DNA from: Gracilaria vermiculophylla
Lineage: Eukaryota; Rhodophyta; Florideophyceae; Gracilariales; Gracilariaceae
Direction of reading: 5' to 3'
Assembly (NCBI GenBank): GCA_019155205.2
Contig: JAHNZQ020003148.1
Location: forward strand, 1,553,782-1,617,781
DNA: 64,000 nt
The notes under the pieces were generated by a model that did no database searches, was not told the origin of the DNA, and saw only the letters and a program-made list of their open reading frames with translations. Shown one piece after another: positions 19,496 to 29,293 of the stretch (the stretch's first letter is position 1; each line of letters begins with the position of its first letter). Both the position numbers and the translations under genes were made by a program.

Positions 19496-20512
19496 TCATT
19501 TATCTCCAATCGCAACATCGTTCTTACCAGAGGACATTAACAGATCAGAGCGCAAAGCAGTAGTGGCACCGTCCTTTGTATGCGAGGCCTCAGAAGTAAA
19601 GAATTCAGTCGGTTGATAATTCTCAGAACGCCATTTCTTACACGAAGCTCTTACCTCTTCCAGAGCACGTGCTTTCATTATTTTAAAGTGTTCAACAGAC
19701 TCTGCTGTATCACATCCAATGGGTGCAGAAGTAAACAGCATTATTTCATAGTTTCGTTTGAGTAGCCTGTTTCTTTCCTTCTCCGCTTCTACTGATTGCG
19801 CAGCAAGACGCAACTTCGTTTCATTATACTTCTCCCGGTATTGTTCATTTTTTGCTTGCTTTCGTCCAACAGGGCGATCTGTCTTCTTCTTTAACGATTT
19901 CAAGGAACCATCAGAGCCGCTATCCGTACTGTTGGGAACCGACTGTTCACCAACCTTGTCAGATAGAAGAGCATGCTGGTTACTCGTATTCTGAAGATCT
20001 TTCTTGACAGATTCTACTCCATCGTCTAGACGTCGATTAGCATTTCCATTCCTAGATTTGTCATGATTCTTCGAAACTTCCCATGCCTCAATAAATCGGA
20101 ATGGTTTTCCACAATTTTCTAGCCAATCTCTTATTTCCACACCGTTGTATAAGGCTGTTGCCATTTGCGTAACATTTTTTGCAGATGTCCCAGATGGTTG
20201 GTTATGAAGAACACGTTGATGGCATGCGGAAAATAGAGTACACTGTTTGGTAATGAGTTTCGAGCGGTTGCGAACAGATTCTGTGGTTCGGGGTTCTCGA
20301 TTAGCCGGTTTAAATGTGTCGTTGTAAAGACGATTCACTTTTTCCATAAATAGATCTCCTTTTTGTTCGGCTTCATGTATGGCGTTCTCACTTGCAGAAA
20401 TCCAGGCTTGCGCTATAGCTTTGTCTTCAGCTGGTGTGAAGCTAGCGCCTCTAGAAGTCCTTTTTCTGTTCGGGAGTGCACTGCTGTTAGATGGAGATGC
20501 TCTGTTATCCAT
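19496..20512 (-). CDS. Harbinger-associated Myb/SANT-like DNA-binding protein
   Basis: A 338-residue protein, convergent with the transposase and about 90 bases from its end, which is the standard layout of a PIF/Harbinger two-gene element. Residues about 18-90 form a SANT/Myb-like domain ('SFTPAEDKAIAQAWISAS', then a Trp/aromatic-spaced helical region). A Lys/Glu-rich coiled region at about 210-290 resembles the NAM-associated C-terminal domain. In studied Harbinger elements the partner binds the transposon ends and brings the transposase to the nucleus. The frame is open to a Met at 20836, but the family domain starts shortly after the Met at 20512, which was chosen. Unlike its transposase partner, it has no stop. 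Confidence 0.7.
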   Translation of the reverse strand: MDNRASPSNSSALPNRKRTSRGASFTPAEDKAIAQAWISASENAIHEAEQKGDLFMEKVNRLYNDTFKPANREPRTTESVRNRSKLITKQCTLFSACHQRVLHNQPSGTSAKNVTQMATALYNGVEIRDWLENCGKPFRFIEAWEVSKNHDKSRNGNANRRLDDGVESVKKDLQNTSNQHALLSDKVGEQSVPNSTDSGSDGSLKSLKKKTDRPVGRKQAKNEQYREKYNETKLRLAAQSVEAEKERNRLLKRNYEIMLFTSAPIGCDTAESVEHFKIMKARALEEVRASCKKWRSENYQPTEFFTSEASHTKDGATTALRSDLLMSSGKNDVAIGDK

Positions 20513-21002
20513 GGCGGTTTGTGGGAGTCTCTTTTTCGTTGTTTTATTGGCTTTTGTGCCTAGTTCTTTATATGTGTGGGCTGTAGTTTGGGCTTTTCCG
20601 CAACGAAAGACGTAGCGTTTCGGTATTTTGGCGCGAAGCGTGTTCTTTGAAGCCCAATTGGACAACACCACGTGGATAACACTTTGCTCTGTGGGTCTAT
20701 ATTTCAGGTCCAAATATTCAGAATTTGAACATAGTATTTGCTTTGATACACCCTGATATATTCGTTTGCTGCACCGCTGGAGATGTAAGGTGCGCATCAA
20801 AAAACCAAATATGATATTTTGATATTTTGATGGCATTGGTGGAGATGCTCTTAGGTGAAAACATTAAAACTTTTCCTAATTTTTTTTGTTCTGATATCCT
20901 GATCATGTTGTCGACGCCGGCAGCGCTGAACTGTTTCCACAACAACAAAGGGTGAATTGTGACTGTTACATCACTCAGAGCCGTCAACAACATTCGTAAA
21001 CT
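20513..21002. other. Spacer between Myb-like ORF and piggyBac remnant
   Basis: AT-rich sequence without a recognisable gene. The left border of the piggyBac insertion should lie here, but no TTAA pair with inverted ends could be fixed by eye. Confidence 0.35.
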
Positions 21003-23103
21003 ATGGCATCGTCCACAGATCCTCGCAGAACTGCTGGAAAAACTGTCAATAGCCGTGCTCGCCTGGTTACCAGTGACCCGGAATGTACACGCTATAATGG
21101 ATCTTTGTGGAAGTCCACAACGGTCAGAGGAATAGTTCAGAATGTTGATGTTCGCAAGATCAACAATCGTAATCTGACGTTCTTGACGATAAACTTTAGT
21201 TTACCCAATCGTGAAAAAACGTCACTCTGCCTTTATGCAGTGTCAAACTTGGTAACGGTGTTGACGAGGCCCTAAACGATGCAGAAGAACAAAATCAGTC
21301 GATTAACGCGAAAAACATCGAAACTGCTGAAGGAAAAGCTATTGTTACACCACCGAATATGCAAATTTTGCAAGAGCAGCCGGATGATCAAAATCTGCAT
21401 ACAATCTGCCAATCAACTATTGCTCATGGTCGGAAATTGGAAACCTGTGCGACGTTGAGTCCTCTGAATGGTTATATGCAAATGCATCGGTGGGAAGTTA
21501 TTGGTCCAGCAGGAGATTTTATCTCACCACGTCACCTTCCTTCAGGAATGACTGCATTGAATTTTTTTTCTGGATGCTTCCCATGCCTCATTTGCAATTT
21601 ATCGTGAGCAGAACAAATATCCGACTAGAAAGCAAAGGCGCTTGGAGGACAACAGGAGGGAAGGTGCTCAAAAGTTTTGGAGTTCTTATTTTAATGACTC
21701 CCATTGAGATTTTGAACAGACGTGATCTTTGGAGCATTGATCCTTTTTCTAAGTTCATTCCACAACCTAAACTTGGGCTTGGTATGTCACGCAACAGATT
21801 TGAATCGCTTAGAAGTTGCTTGTGCTTTAGTGGAAATGGTGTGATTGAAGAGCAAGGAATTGTCAGATGGTCTTTAATAGCCGATTTTGTGAAAGCGGTC
21901 AATAATCATCGCCGTTATTTTGTCACGCCATCACATGCTTTATGTGTTGACGAGGGAATGTCACGGTGGTACGGATTAGGAGGTCATTGGATTGATGTGC
22001 GGCTTCCACATTATATTGCGTTGGATAGAAAGCCCGAAAATGGCCTTGAAAAGAAAGCTGTTTGTTGTGGACGAAGTGGTACAATGCTGAATAACGAACT
22101 CAATATGGGTGCTAATAATCTGGAACAGGATTTTGATTCCGATAATGCTCATGGAACGGCTATTCTACTCCGTTTAGTACGACCATGGTTTGGATCATAT
22201 CGATTGGTATGCGCTGATTCTTTTTATGCATCCGTCAACACCACTAAATCACTCATGGAAAAAGAGTTGAGATTTACTGGATTAATCAAAAATGCATCTC
22301 GAGAGTTTCCTATGAAGCACTTATCTGAAATCACTTTAAGGAACAGAGGCGACTTTATATCTATGATTTCAAAAGGAAGGGTCCCTAATAGTGACATGAT
22401 GGCCGTAATGTGGATGGATCGAGATAGAAAATACTTTATTTCAGCCTCGGGCAAAGTTAATCCTGGTACGCCTATTGTTAGGGAGAGATGGAGGCGGGAG
22501 GGAACGATTTCTAAGATAATGGAATTTGAGGTTGCCATTCCTGAGATTTGTGCAGAATATTACAAAATATGTTCAATGATCGATCGCCATAACAGATGCC
22601 GACAGGATGATTTAAATCTGGAAAAGAAAATAGAGGTGAAAGAATGGTCATTTCGAGTCAATTGCTCTCTTTTAGCAATTTACATTTTGGATGCATGGAA
22701 ACTGTTTAAGGCAGCAAATGGAAACAGAAGCGTTAAAAGTCCACATCACTTTTATTGTGAGCTGGCTGATGAATAAATAGACAATACTTGGGACACAACT
22801 GGTTTAATGAAAAGAAATGAACCGGAAAATGAAAATAATATTGAAGAGCCAATATTTGCTGGCACGGGCTTGCATTTAATGCAAACCAACAGGAGAAGAA
22901 AAACAAAAAATGGAATGATTACAAAAGCTTTTTATCAAGGACGATGCAATTATTGCAGAGGTAATACAAAATCGAAGCTTCTATGTTCTAGATGCTATTC
23001 AACAAAAGAAAAAGAAGTGTTTTTATGTCACACTGGTACGGACCGAGATTGTTTTATGAAACACATTGAGGAGTGTCACGGTATAGAGAGGTATATTATC
23101 TAA
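21003..23103 (+). pseudogene. piggyBac-like transposase, frameshifted
   Basis: The core frame at 21490-22776 contains the DDE_Tnp_1_7 (piggyBac) domain. The first Asp is in 'CVDEGMSRWYG' (21949), the second in 'CADSFY' (22216) and the third in 'WMDRDRKYF' (about 22415), followed by 'MIDRHNR'. The N-terminal part is in other frames: 21003-21275, then 21359 to about 21560. The switch to the core frame occurs at an eight-T run near 21559-21566, and another shift lies near 21245. After the stop at 22774-22776 the same frame continues at 22807-23103 into a Cys/His-rich tail (CxxC pairs in 'CNYCRG' and 'CSRCYS', then C and H), the typical C-terminal zinc domain of piggyBac transposases. At least two frameshifts and one stop make it a pseudogene. 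It is probably nested in the Harbinger element. Confidence 0.8.
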
Positions 23104-23578
23104 GATAAATGTCAACATAGTTGACAACATTCGTTTTGTTAAGTAAAATTCAACATTTCAATGCAATTATTGAGCAAAAGTTCTTTTACCTTAAGCCCCC
23201 TACTAATTCAATCCGCGTTGTTTTGACTTGCTGGATTATTTAAACTCTTTTACCAAACTGCCCCTTTAAAAGATGTCTCCTTATTTAGTCTGCTGTTCAA
23301 GTGGGTGTTGAAAACGTTCTGAGAGTTTCAATATTTTTAGAATTAGTCGAGCCCCTGAACGAGTTTTTGAGTTTTTAGAAACTCAGCGAGGTTCGAACTC
23401 AGGATTAGTTGCTCGAATGTAGTCTGATGAACACTGAGCTGCTTTGATAGCTCGGGGGGTGGTGTACTACCACTTATTGTTCACAGGCAATCCTTGATAA
23501 CAGGTTTTTAAATTTTAAATTTCCAAAACATTGGCCTACGGGTCAAGTTCCAATTTTTTATTTTTAATTTTGCGTGAT
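23104..23578. other. AT-rich non-coding right part of the 6.9 kb element
   Basis: No gene is seen. It holds a tRNA-like stretch on the minus strand, listed separately. Confidence 0.4.
23383..23455 (-). repeat. tRNA-like / SINE-like stretch with Pol III A and B boxes
   Basis: On the minus strand 'AGCTCAGTG' resembles an A box, and 'GAGTTCGAACCTC' about 40 bases later closely matches a B box (GGTTCGANTCC) with most of a T-stem. No acceptor stem or clean anticodon stem could be folded, so this is not a functional tRNA. It could be the head of a tRNA-derived SINE or a decayed tRNA gene. Confidence 0.35.
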
Positions 23579-23631
23579 GGTGCGCTGACCTCATATGAGG
23601 TCAATTTGACCTCATATGAGGTCAGCGCACC
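23579..23631. repeat. 53-base near-perfect palindrome at the right end of the 6.9 kb element
   Basis: The sequence reads the same on both strands except at the central bases. It consists of two inverted copies of a 26-base arm (GGTGCGCTGACCTCATATGA, then GGTCAA). Each arm contains the 16-base palindrome GACCTCATATGAGGTC (23587-23602 and 23608-23623). A third copy of the 16-mer is in the left end at 16755-16770. It could extrude a cruciform or serve as a paired transposase-binding site. Confidence 0.9.
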
Positions 23632-23648
23632 GGTCGGATAGACACTAG
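23605..23648 (-). repeat. Right terminal inverted repeat of the 6.9 kb element
   Basis: It is the inverted match to 16736-16775, overlaps the right arm of the 53-base palindrome and ends in GATAGACACTAG. Confidence 0.75.
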
Positions 23649-23846
23649 TGTGTCTCTAAATTTCTGTCTCTTAAACACCGATTTAGAAACAGAGAATATA
23701 GATGAGATGCAGTCAAACCTAGTCGTAGTCTCAAACCCGAAGGGTCTGAGTAGTACACGCAGCTGAGAGCCAACATGGGCCAATGATACCAATACCTCAT
23801 ACAATATACCAAAAGGCAAGGTCCATCACACCTCTTCAGATTTGTA

Positions 23847-25281
23847 ATGTCTATCCCGTTTGTTCTGCCTCTCCCTCTTTATTCATGTTTGAAACTATCC
23901 GTCGACACCGACTTCAGCATCTTATCGACTATGATTGATCAGAAGCATTTCGAAACGAAGACTTTGCTCTACTTGAGCAACGTTTTGCAGCAAGCGATGG
24001 CACTATTGTTGTTTGCTGTCAATAAGCGTAAACGAAAGAGGGTCACATACAACTATCGTGGTCGTGTTTATAGATCCCAAAACATACAGAGGGGCCAATC
24101 TGCATGGACTAAAGACTGTTTGCCACCGACCAGTGTGTACAATCTTCGACAATTTCAAAAACGCTTTTGCGTCCCTCGCAGCATGTTTGGGCGGATACAT
24201 TATGGCCTTTTTGTGTACTTTTCGCACATATTTAAACAACAACGTGGCGATTACGGTAAGCTCGGGCATAAATCTGAGGTTAAATTCCTAACATTTCTAC
24301 GTTTTCTGAGCACGAACAGCTGCTTTGATGACTTAAATGATGGCTCACGGATGTCTGTAGTCAATTAGATATTACTTACGCAGGTTTTGCGAATGTGTTG
24401 TGAAACTGTATGGACCGAATTATCTTATCAGGAGGCCAAGCAAGTCTGATCTTAACGCAATTTCTAGAGGCTACGAGGACGCTGGATTAAAGGGATTCGT
24501 GGGAGCGATTGACTGTTGCAAATTGACCTAGAAAAACTGCCCGCTGGAACTCAAAGGACAATCTTAGAGCGGAAACGGATGCAGAATTGCGAAAATTACT
24601 TTGAAGGCATGGTGCGATCGCAACTTATACATCTGGCATTGATTTGCTGGGCGTCCTGCGAAGAACAACGATCTAACACTGGTTGAAGCATCACGGTTAA
24701 TCAACAGTATTCTATTGGATCAATTCCCTTTTGCATTTACCGCACCGTACAAAGTACTTTGGACGTCCCCAGAGCGGTATTTCCCATACTTTCTGGTAAA
24801 TTGAATCTACCCAACATGGGCAATCTTCATTAGGCCGATTCATCACCCAGTATCTGACGCAGAGAGTAGATATACAGCAAGACATTAAGCTAGAAGGATA
24901 GATATTCAACGTTTATTTGGAGTTCTACAGGTGAGGGTTAAGGTTCTACGAGATGAAATTAGACTTTGATTCATTGACGAAATTATCAAAGTATCGCAGA
25001 CATATGTCATGTTACACAACATGATGGTGAGAATGCAGCAGGAAGGAGCATTTGAGAACGATGAGAATGAGGAGGGAGCCGACCATAATATACTAATGGA
25101 GATGCTGGACCATGAGCAGGTAATGGATGACTGGTCTCAAGCTGATATTTTAATGCATGCAGTAAGTTCAAAAGGCGACGACTTGAGCTCAGCTAACACT
25201 GAATGGGAATCATTCTTCGGGCATTATGGTTTTATTTCATCTGCAATTGGTCATGACAATCTGAAAAATGATCTAATATAA
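23847..25281 (+). pseudogene. Second Harbinger transposase, heavily decayed
   Basis: It is collinear with the transposase at 18188-19405 but has many stops and frame changes. The N-terminal part is open at 23847-24368. The region near 24500-24545 encodes a 'GAIDCCKL' and 'KNCPLELKGQ' equivalent of the first catalytic Asp block, with a stop inside. The C-terminal part at 25009-25281 starts with 'MLHNMMVRMQQEG', equivalent to 'YNMMVERR' in the first copy. It is divergent enough that it is not a simple duplication of copy 1. Confidence 0.7.
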
Positions 25282-25745
25282 CGACTACGGCAGGCTTAGC
25301 TTAATTGAGTAGTTTTACGTAAAGTAAAGGGAATCTCTCAGGAGTAGGTTCAGCCTGGGAGAATTCCCGCTGCACCTTGCCCTGCCCTCGGAGAGGAAGG
25401 TCTCTCAGAGCTTCTTCCGAGATCCCCTGGAGAGAGATTTTCATCATTGAGGCCCTCCTTTTCCGCGCTTTTTGCACCTTGCTCACTTTCTTCATTATGG
25501 TTTTCAGGGTTCTCGTTGTGTCCTGATGCACTTGCACTCTTCTCTGCCCCAATTCTGATATTTTTTTGCTCTTTGCATTATTTTGCAGCGCAGTAGTTGT
25601 TGTCCAATATTCTCTTCGGGACAACTTTGCGTTCGGAGTTTCCATCTGGAAGTAACTGTAGCAATCTGAAATCTTTATCTCTCCGATTTTGGATTTCTGC
25701 TTGCGCGACAAACTTTTCCATAAACGCACTGGTCTTTTCCATAGT

Positions 25746-26408
25746 TCACTGCGTTGTTCTGATCATTTTCGTCAGTTCTTCATCTTCTTTCCGCTCACGT
25801 TCGAGGAGTTTGCGCTTCTCTAAGCCCAATGGGAGTTTTCTATCTTCATTCACGTTCACGTCTTTGTAGTCATTTGAACTTTCAAACCCTGATACCAGTT
25901 CCCTCTTTCCGGTCTTTACTATACTTTCGTTATGGTCATGATCCGACTTCACCCTATACCCTTCAGTCGTATCACCGGTGCCACTGTACGTATCAGAAAA
26001 TTTTGGCTGTGTACTCACGTAGTTTGCTGCATCAACATACATGAAATCTGGAGCGTATTGAAATCTACCTTGGCTGCCCGTACGTTCAACGGCCAAACGA
26101 TACAATTGCATAGCCCTGTCGTTTAAATCGTCTTCATCGACGCCTGATATTTTCTGTGACTTTACCTTTTTTCTCGCCGCGATGTAGTGTTGCGAGGCCC
26201 GCGCCAGTCTGTCCCAGGTAGATCTGAGGGAATGCAATGTACGCGCTAGTCCTCTATTTGCGCAACGGGTCTGAATGGAACTCCAAAATTGTTCTCGCTT
26301 CTGGTTTGGACCCTGCGCAGACTGTTCAATCCAACTTTCAGCGAGTATAAGACCGTTAGTACTTGAATAAGACTTACCTCTTCTTGTTGGTTTAGAAGTG
26401 CTCTCCAT
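25746..26408 (-). CDS. Myb/SANT-like partner of the second Harbinger copy
   Basis: A 220-codon ORF convergent with the second transposase relic, the same layout as the first pair. The N-terminal domain (about residues 10-90; 'LILAESWIEQSAQ', 'REQFWSSIQTR', 'RSTWDRLARAS') is a typical transposon-associated SANT/NAM-like domain. The C-terminal part is Lys/Glu-rich and coiled. A further minus-strand frame at 25301-25729 continues downstream and may be the frameshifted or eroded tail. It is probably a remnant of a once longer protein. Confidence 0.55.
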   Translation of the reverse strand: MESTSKPTRRGKSYSSTNGLILAESWIEQSAQGPNQKREQFWSSIQTRCANRGLARTLHSLRSTWDRLARASQHYIAARKKVKSQKISGVDEDDLNDRAMQLYRLAVERTGSQGRFQYAPDFMYVDAANYVSTQPKFSDTYSGTGDTTEGYRVKSDHDHNESIVKTGKRELVSGFESSNDYKDVNVNEDRKLPLGLEKRKLLERERKEDEELTKMIRTTQ

Positions 26409-26608
26409 GAGCTTTGTAGATTATTTGCGTTGTGCTCGTGGTGGTTTTGATTTGCTGGCTACTGGTGAGGCTACAATTTCAACGCATTCAATATCTGGCG
26501 CTGGTGCTAAAGGTGCATGAGTGGAACATCCTTTTTAAAAACGTCTGCGTGCCGTTTCGGTTCCTCTCGAATCCATCGCGTTAATGGACGCGAATCGCCC
26601 TCGCGACA

Positions 26609-26842
26609 TTAACCGTTCTCATAAGTGCCGCTGGACCGGGATTTAGTGAACCAGCAAAGTGCCGAGCAAAACCCCCCAGGAGGGCGTTGCACTTCAGACG
26701 GTGCCAAAATAATATCAGAAATTTCAAAGTCTAATGAAAAGAGTTCAGTCGATTTGCTGCTGTATCCTAGCATGACTCCTGGTTTCGTAGTATTGTCTGG
26801 CTTCTCACGTTTGTTTTCTGTTTGAAGATATTGACAGTCCAC
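26609..26842 (-). pseudogene. Small Copia integrase-end relic
   Basis: A 77-codon stretch with 'REKPDNTTKPGVMLGYSS', which resembles the 'K.D.RS.PGVFLGYS' segment that closes Copia integrase before reverse transcriptase. It carries the same segment that ends the neighbouring Copia fragment at 27417, so the two come from different insertions. Confidence 0.45.
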
Positions 26843-27416
26843 ATAAACGGTATCAACTGTATTTCACTATCCCGCAAGCGGTAAAAGTAAACAAAGACGT
26901 TCGGATCTTTCTATAAAGAAGTAGCTCGGCGGTAGAGCCTTCTCGAAGCAGCAACACCACAATGTCGGGTGTAAGACTTAGGTTGCCCTCGCAGCACTTG
27001 GTGGGATAGTAAGAAGAAAGATCCCCAGTACGCGAGGGTCTGAATGTGCGATGCCTCCGTGGAGGAAAGCAGAAGGGAATGAAGGGTCAGGCGCAGGTCA
27101 AGCGATTCAAAAGGTGGAGGATGTACCATCATGGTGGGAAAGAGGGGAGGTAGCCTTGAAGTAAGCGACAGAAATTGTAAAGATCCTTATACAAGGAGCC
27201 AGCACAGTGAAACTGGTAGTATACCAAAATTGTTGGCGCTCTCAGCGAACAAGGCGGATGAGCAACCGTACACTGCGGGGTATTCTTCGTAAGAGGCAAA
27301 TACCGACGTAGGGAGAAGGCTCAGAGCCGGAACCTTGATTTCCGTTTGCTGAGGGCCGCAGCGGGGATGCCAGCGTTCTAAAGTACTGTAGTGCTAATAA
27401 CCTATATAAGGAAATT
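26843..27416. other. Unassigned island between two Copia relics
   Basis: About 570 bases of purine-rich, moderately GC-rich sequence that differs from the AT-rich surroundings. 'TAGCTCGGCGGTAGAGC' at about 26922 looks like a tRNA D-arm or A box, but no B box or cloverleaf follows. A minus-strand 73-codon ORF at 26911-27132 has no recognisable domain. I could not identify this segment. Confidence 0.35.
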
Positions 27417-29293
27417 CTAAATAAATATATAAATGAATACCTGGCGTGACTTAGTCATATAAACCCTATCGTGTGCATTCCACAGTACACGCCAATATGC
27501 AGGAATACGCAGAACAACTGCCGTGCACTTCATTAACCTGTCATAGGTCTCAGAGAGTCCATATGGATCAAGAAAAGGTCTTTCATTGTCGAGAAAAGAA
27601 TTTGGTGACCTGATGTGGAGATGAATGGCTTGCAGAAAAGTAAACGACCAGAAAATAGTGGAAAGGGTTGATTCCGAAAGAATAGGTCGTACCTTTTCCA
27701 AAAATATACGGTTTATCCGTTCAGCTAAGCCCATTTCACTGGAATTGCGACAGATGAAAACTCATGACAAATGTCGTTTGACATAAATAGGGACTGAAAA
27801 AGTTTTCCTCAACTACTCAGATCCTTGATCGGAACGAGTGGTTGAGATTTTTATGCATCCATCTTCCAGCAGTTCTTAATATACACGATAGATATCGAAT
27901 TTCTTGCGGAGAAGAAGAATGTGGCCATACTTTGAAGCATCATCGACAAAGAAAACGAAATATTTGAATCCATTCACGGAGAGAATCGAACTACCGCAAA
28001 CATCATAGTGCAGAAGGTCAAAGAGATTTCAGTGTGGCTTTTTGATTTTTATTTTAAGTATATTTCGAGCAGTTTTCTTTGCGTTGCAAGAAACGCACGA
28101 ATACATGGACCTGACATCAGTCTCAATTCTCAAGCGCTTAATCTTTTCATTTGACAAATGGCGAAGGAAAAAATAAACATCCTGAATGTCTTTCACTGGT
28201 TTCTGTACAATCCTCTGAGACAGAGCATATCGTTTCGATAGGAGTTCCATTAAAATGAAATGCGGAGAGATGTGAAGATAATTTAGAAAAAAAGAACCAA
28301 GTCTTTGATTTCGAGTGCCATTTTTGTATGAATCACGAATACCTTTTGATTCAAGCTTGATGATTGAAACAAGATTGACTGCAGATTAAGAAAAAATAAA
28401 ACGTCGTAAATGGTAATCAGCGTTCCAGTAGTTTCGAGGTGGACAGTTCCAATACCAGTTATTTCAAGATTTCCGCAATCGCATGCAAGCGAGCTGGAGT
28501 AGGCTCAGATAGGTCCGACAAACATATGAGAGTTGCAGAATAAATGATGACTTGCTCCAGAGTCCACTATAACTTTGAAGTTAAGGTTTACCAGAGTCCT
28601 ATTGACCACAGCTATAGTATGAAGCTGTTCTTTGAATTTCCCCGCTCCCTTATACGTTTTGGACGAAGGATTTGTGTATCAATAGTCAGATTAGTGTCCG
28701 GGAATATTTCAAACATCACAACTGTACGAGTTTTTCTTTTTCTTTGAAAACTTTGCTTTAACGCTTGCTCGGTGATACTTGTTTCTTCTTCCATACTTCA
28801 TCTTGAAAATAGTGGAATTAAAAAAAGACTTGTACATCGGCAATCAAAAGATGATAGTACGAGTTGTATTAATTTGACTAAAAGAACAAAAAATCCGTCA
28901 GGCAAATATCCTTCGCGAGCCCTTCCAGGATATGATCAGAGATTTCGTTATCATCGATGCGCACAACTAGATCAAGCAAAACATCGATTGCATCTGCCGT
29001 CTGTTGCGAATACGTAGTGATGTCATACGAGCAGGACTCAATAGTAGTATCTCGTAAGGCCCCTATGCAAGTTCAATTTTTTTTCTGCCTATAGATCAAT
29101 AATGTAGGTGTAAAGCAGCCCATATTCCATGCAGTCGTGATAAATTTTTCACAAGATAATTTATTTCAGGAGCAATTCTTTTCTTAAAACTAAATGATCC
29201 TTTTCCTTCGTCATAATGATCTTTACAACGAGCATGCTCGTCTTCGTACAAAAATTGGTGAAGGTTTTGAGACTTCAAAAGAGTCAGTGTCAC
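27417..29293 (-). mobile_element. Ty1/Copia retrotransposon remnant (gag, protease, integrase)
   Basis: Order on the minus strand: a gag-like segment near 29293-29096 ('GIWAALHLHY', like the 'EIWDALH..Y' motif of Copia gag); the protease active site 'VDSGASHHLF' at about 28536-28568 (the DSGASHH codons are 28545-28565); a GAG-pre-integrase zinc segment at 28250-28029 ('HLSNEKIKRL' and 'CVSCNAKK'); and integrase at 27734-27417 ('GLAERINRIFLEKVRPILSE', the Copia 'G.AER.NRT..E..R..L' motif). Reverse transcriptase and RNase H are missing from this copy. Stops and frame changes occur throughout. No LTRs could be assigned. Confidence 0.75.

Larger units (their letters stand above)
16735..23648. mobile_element. 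6.9 kb inverted-repeat-bounded element with Harbinger and piggyBac genes
   Basis: The left end at 16736 reads TAGTGTCTATC, then GACC, then GCGACCTCATATGAGGTCAA. The right end, read inward from 23648 on the other strand, gives TAGTGTCTATC, GACC, a 5-base insertion, then the same GACCTCATATGAGGTCAA. The ends therefore form an imperfect inverted repeat of about 40 bases. Both outer ends are CTAG, so the target duplication may be CTA/TAG or CTAG. This is not the TTAA of piggyBac and is nearer the 3-base duplication of PIF/Harbinger. The interior carries a Harbinger transposase and Myb-like partner in the usual convergent arrangement, plus a piggyBac-like transposase that is probably nested. That all three moved as one unit is not shown. 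Confidence 0.6.

Noticed and set aside
26911..26990. Possible tRNA gene from a D-arm-like sequence
   Set aside because: No matching T arm, anticodon stem or acceptor stem could be folded.
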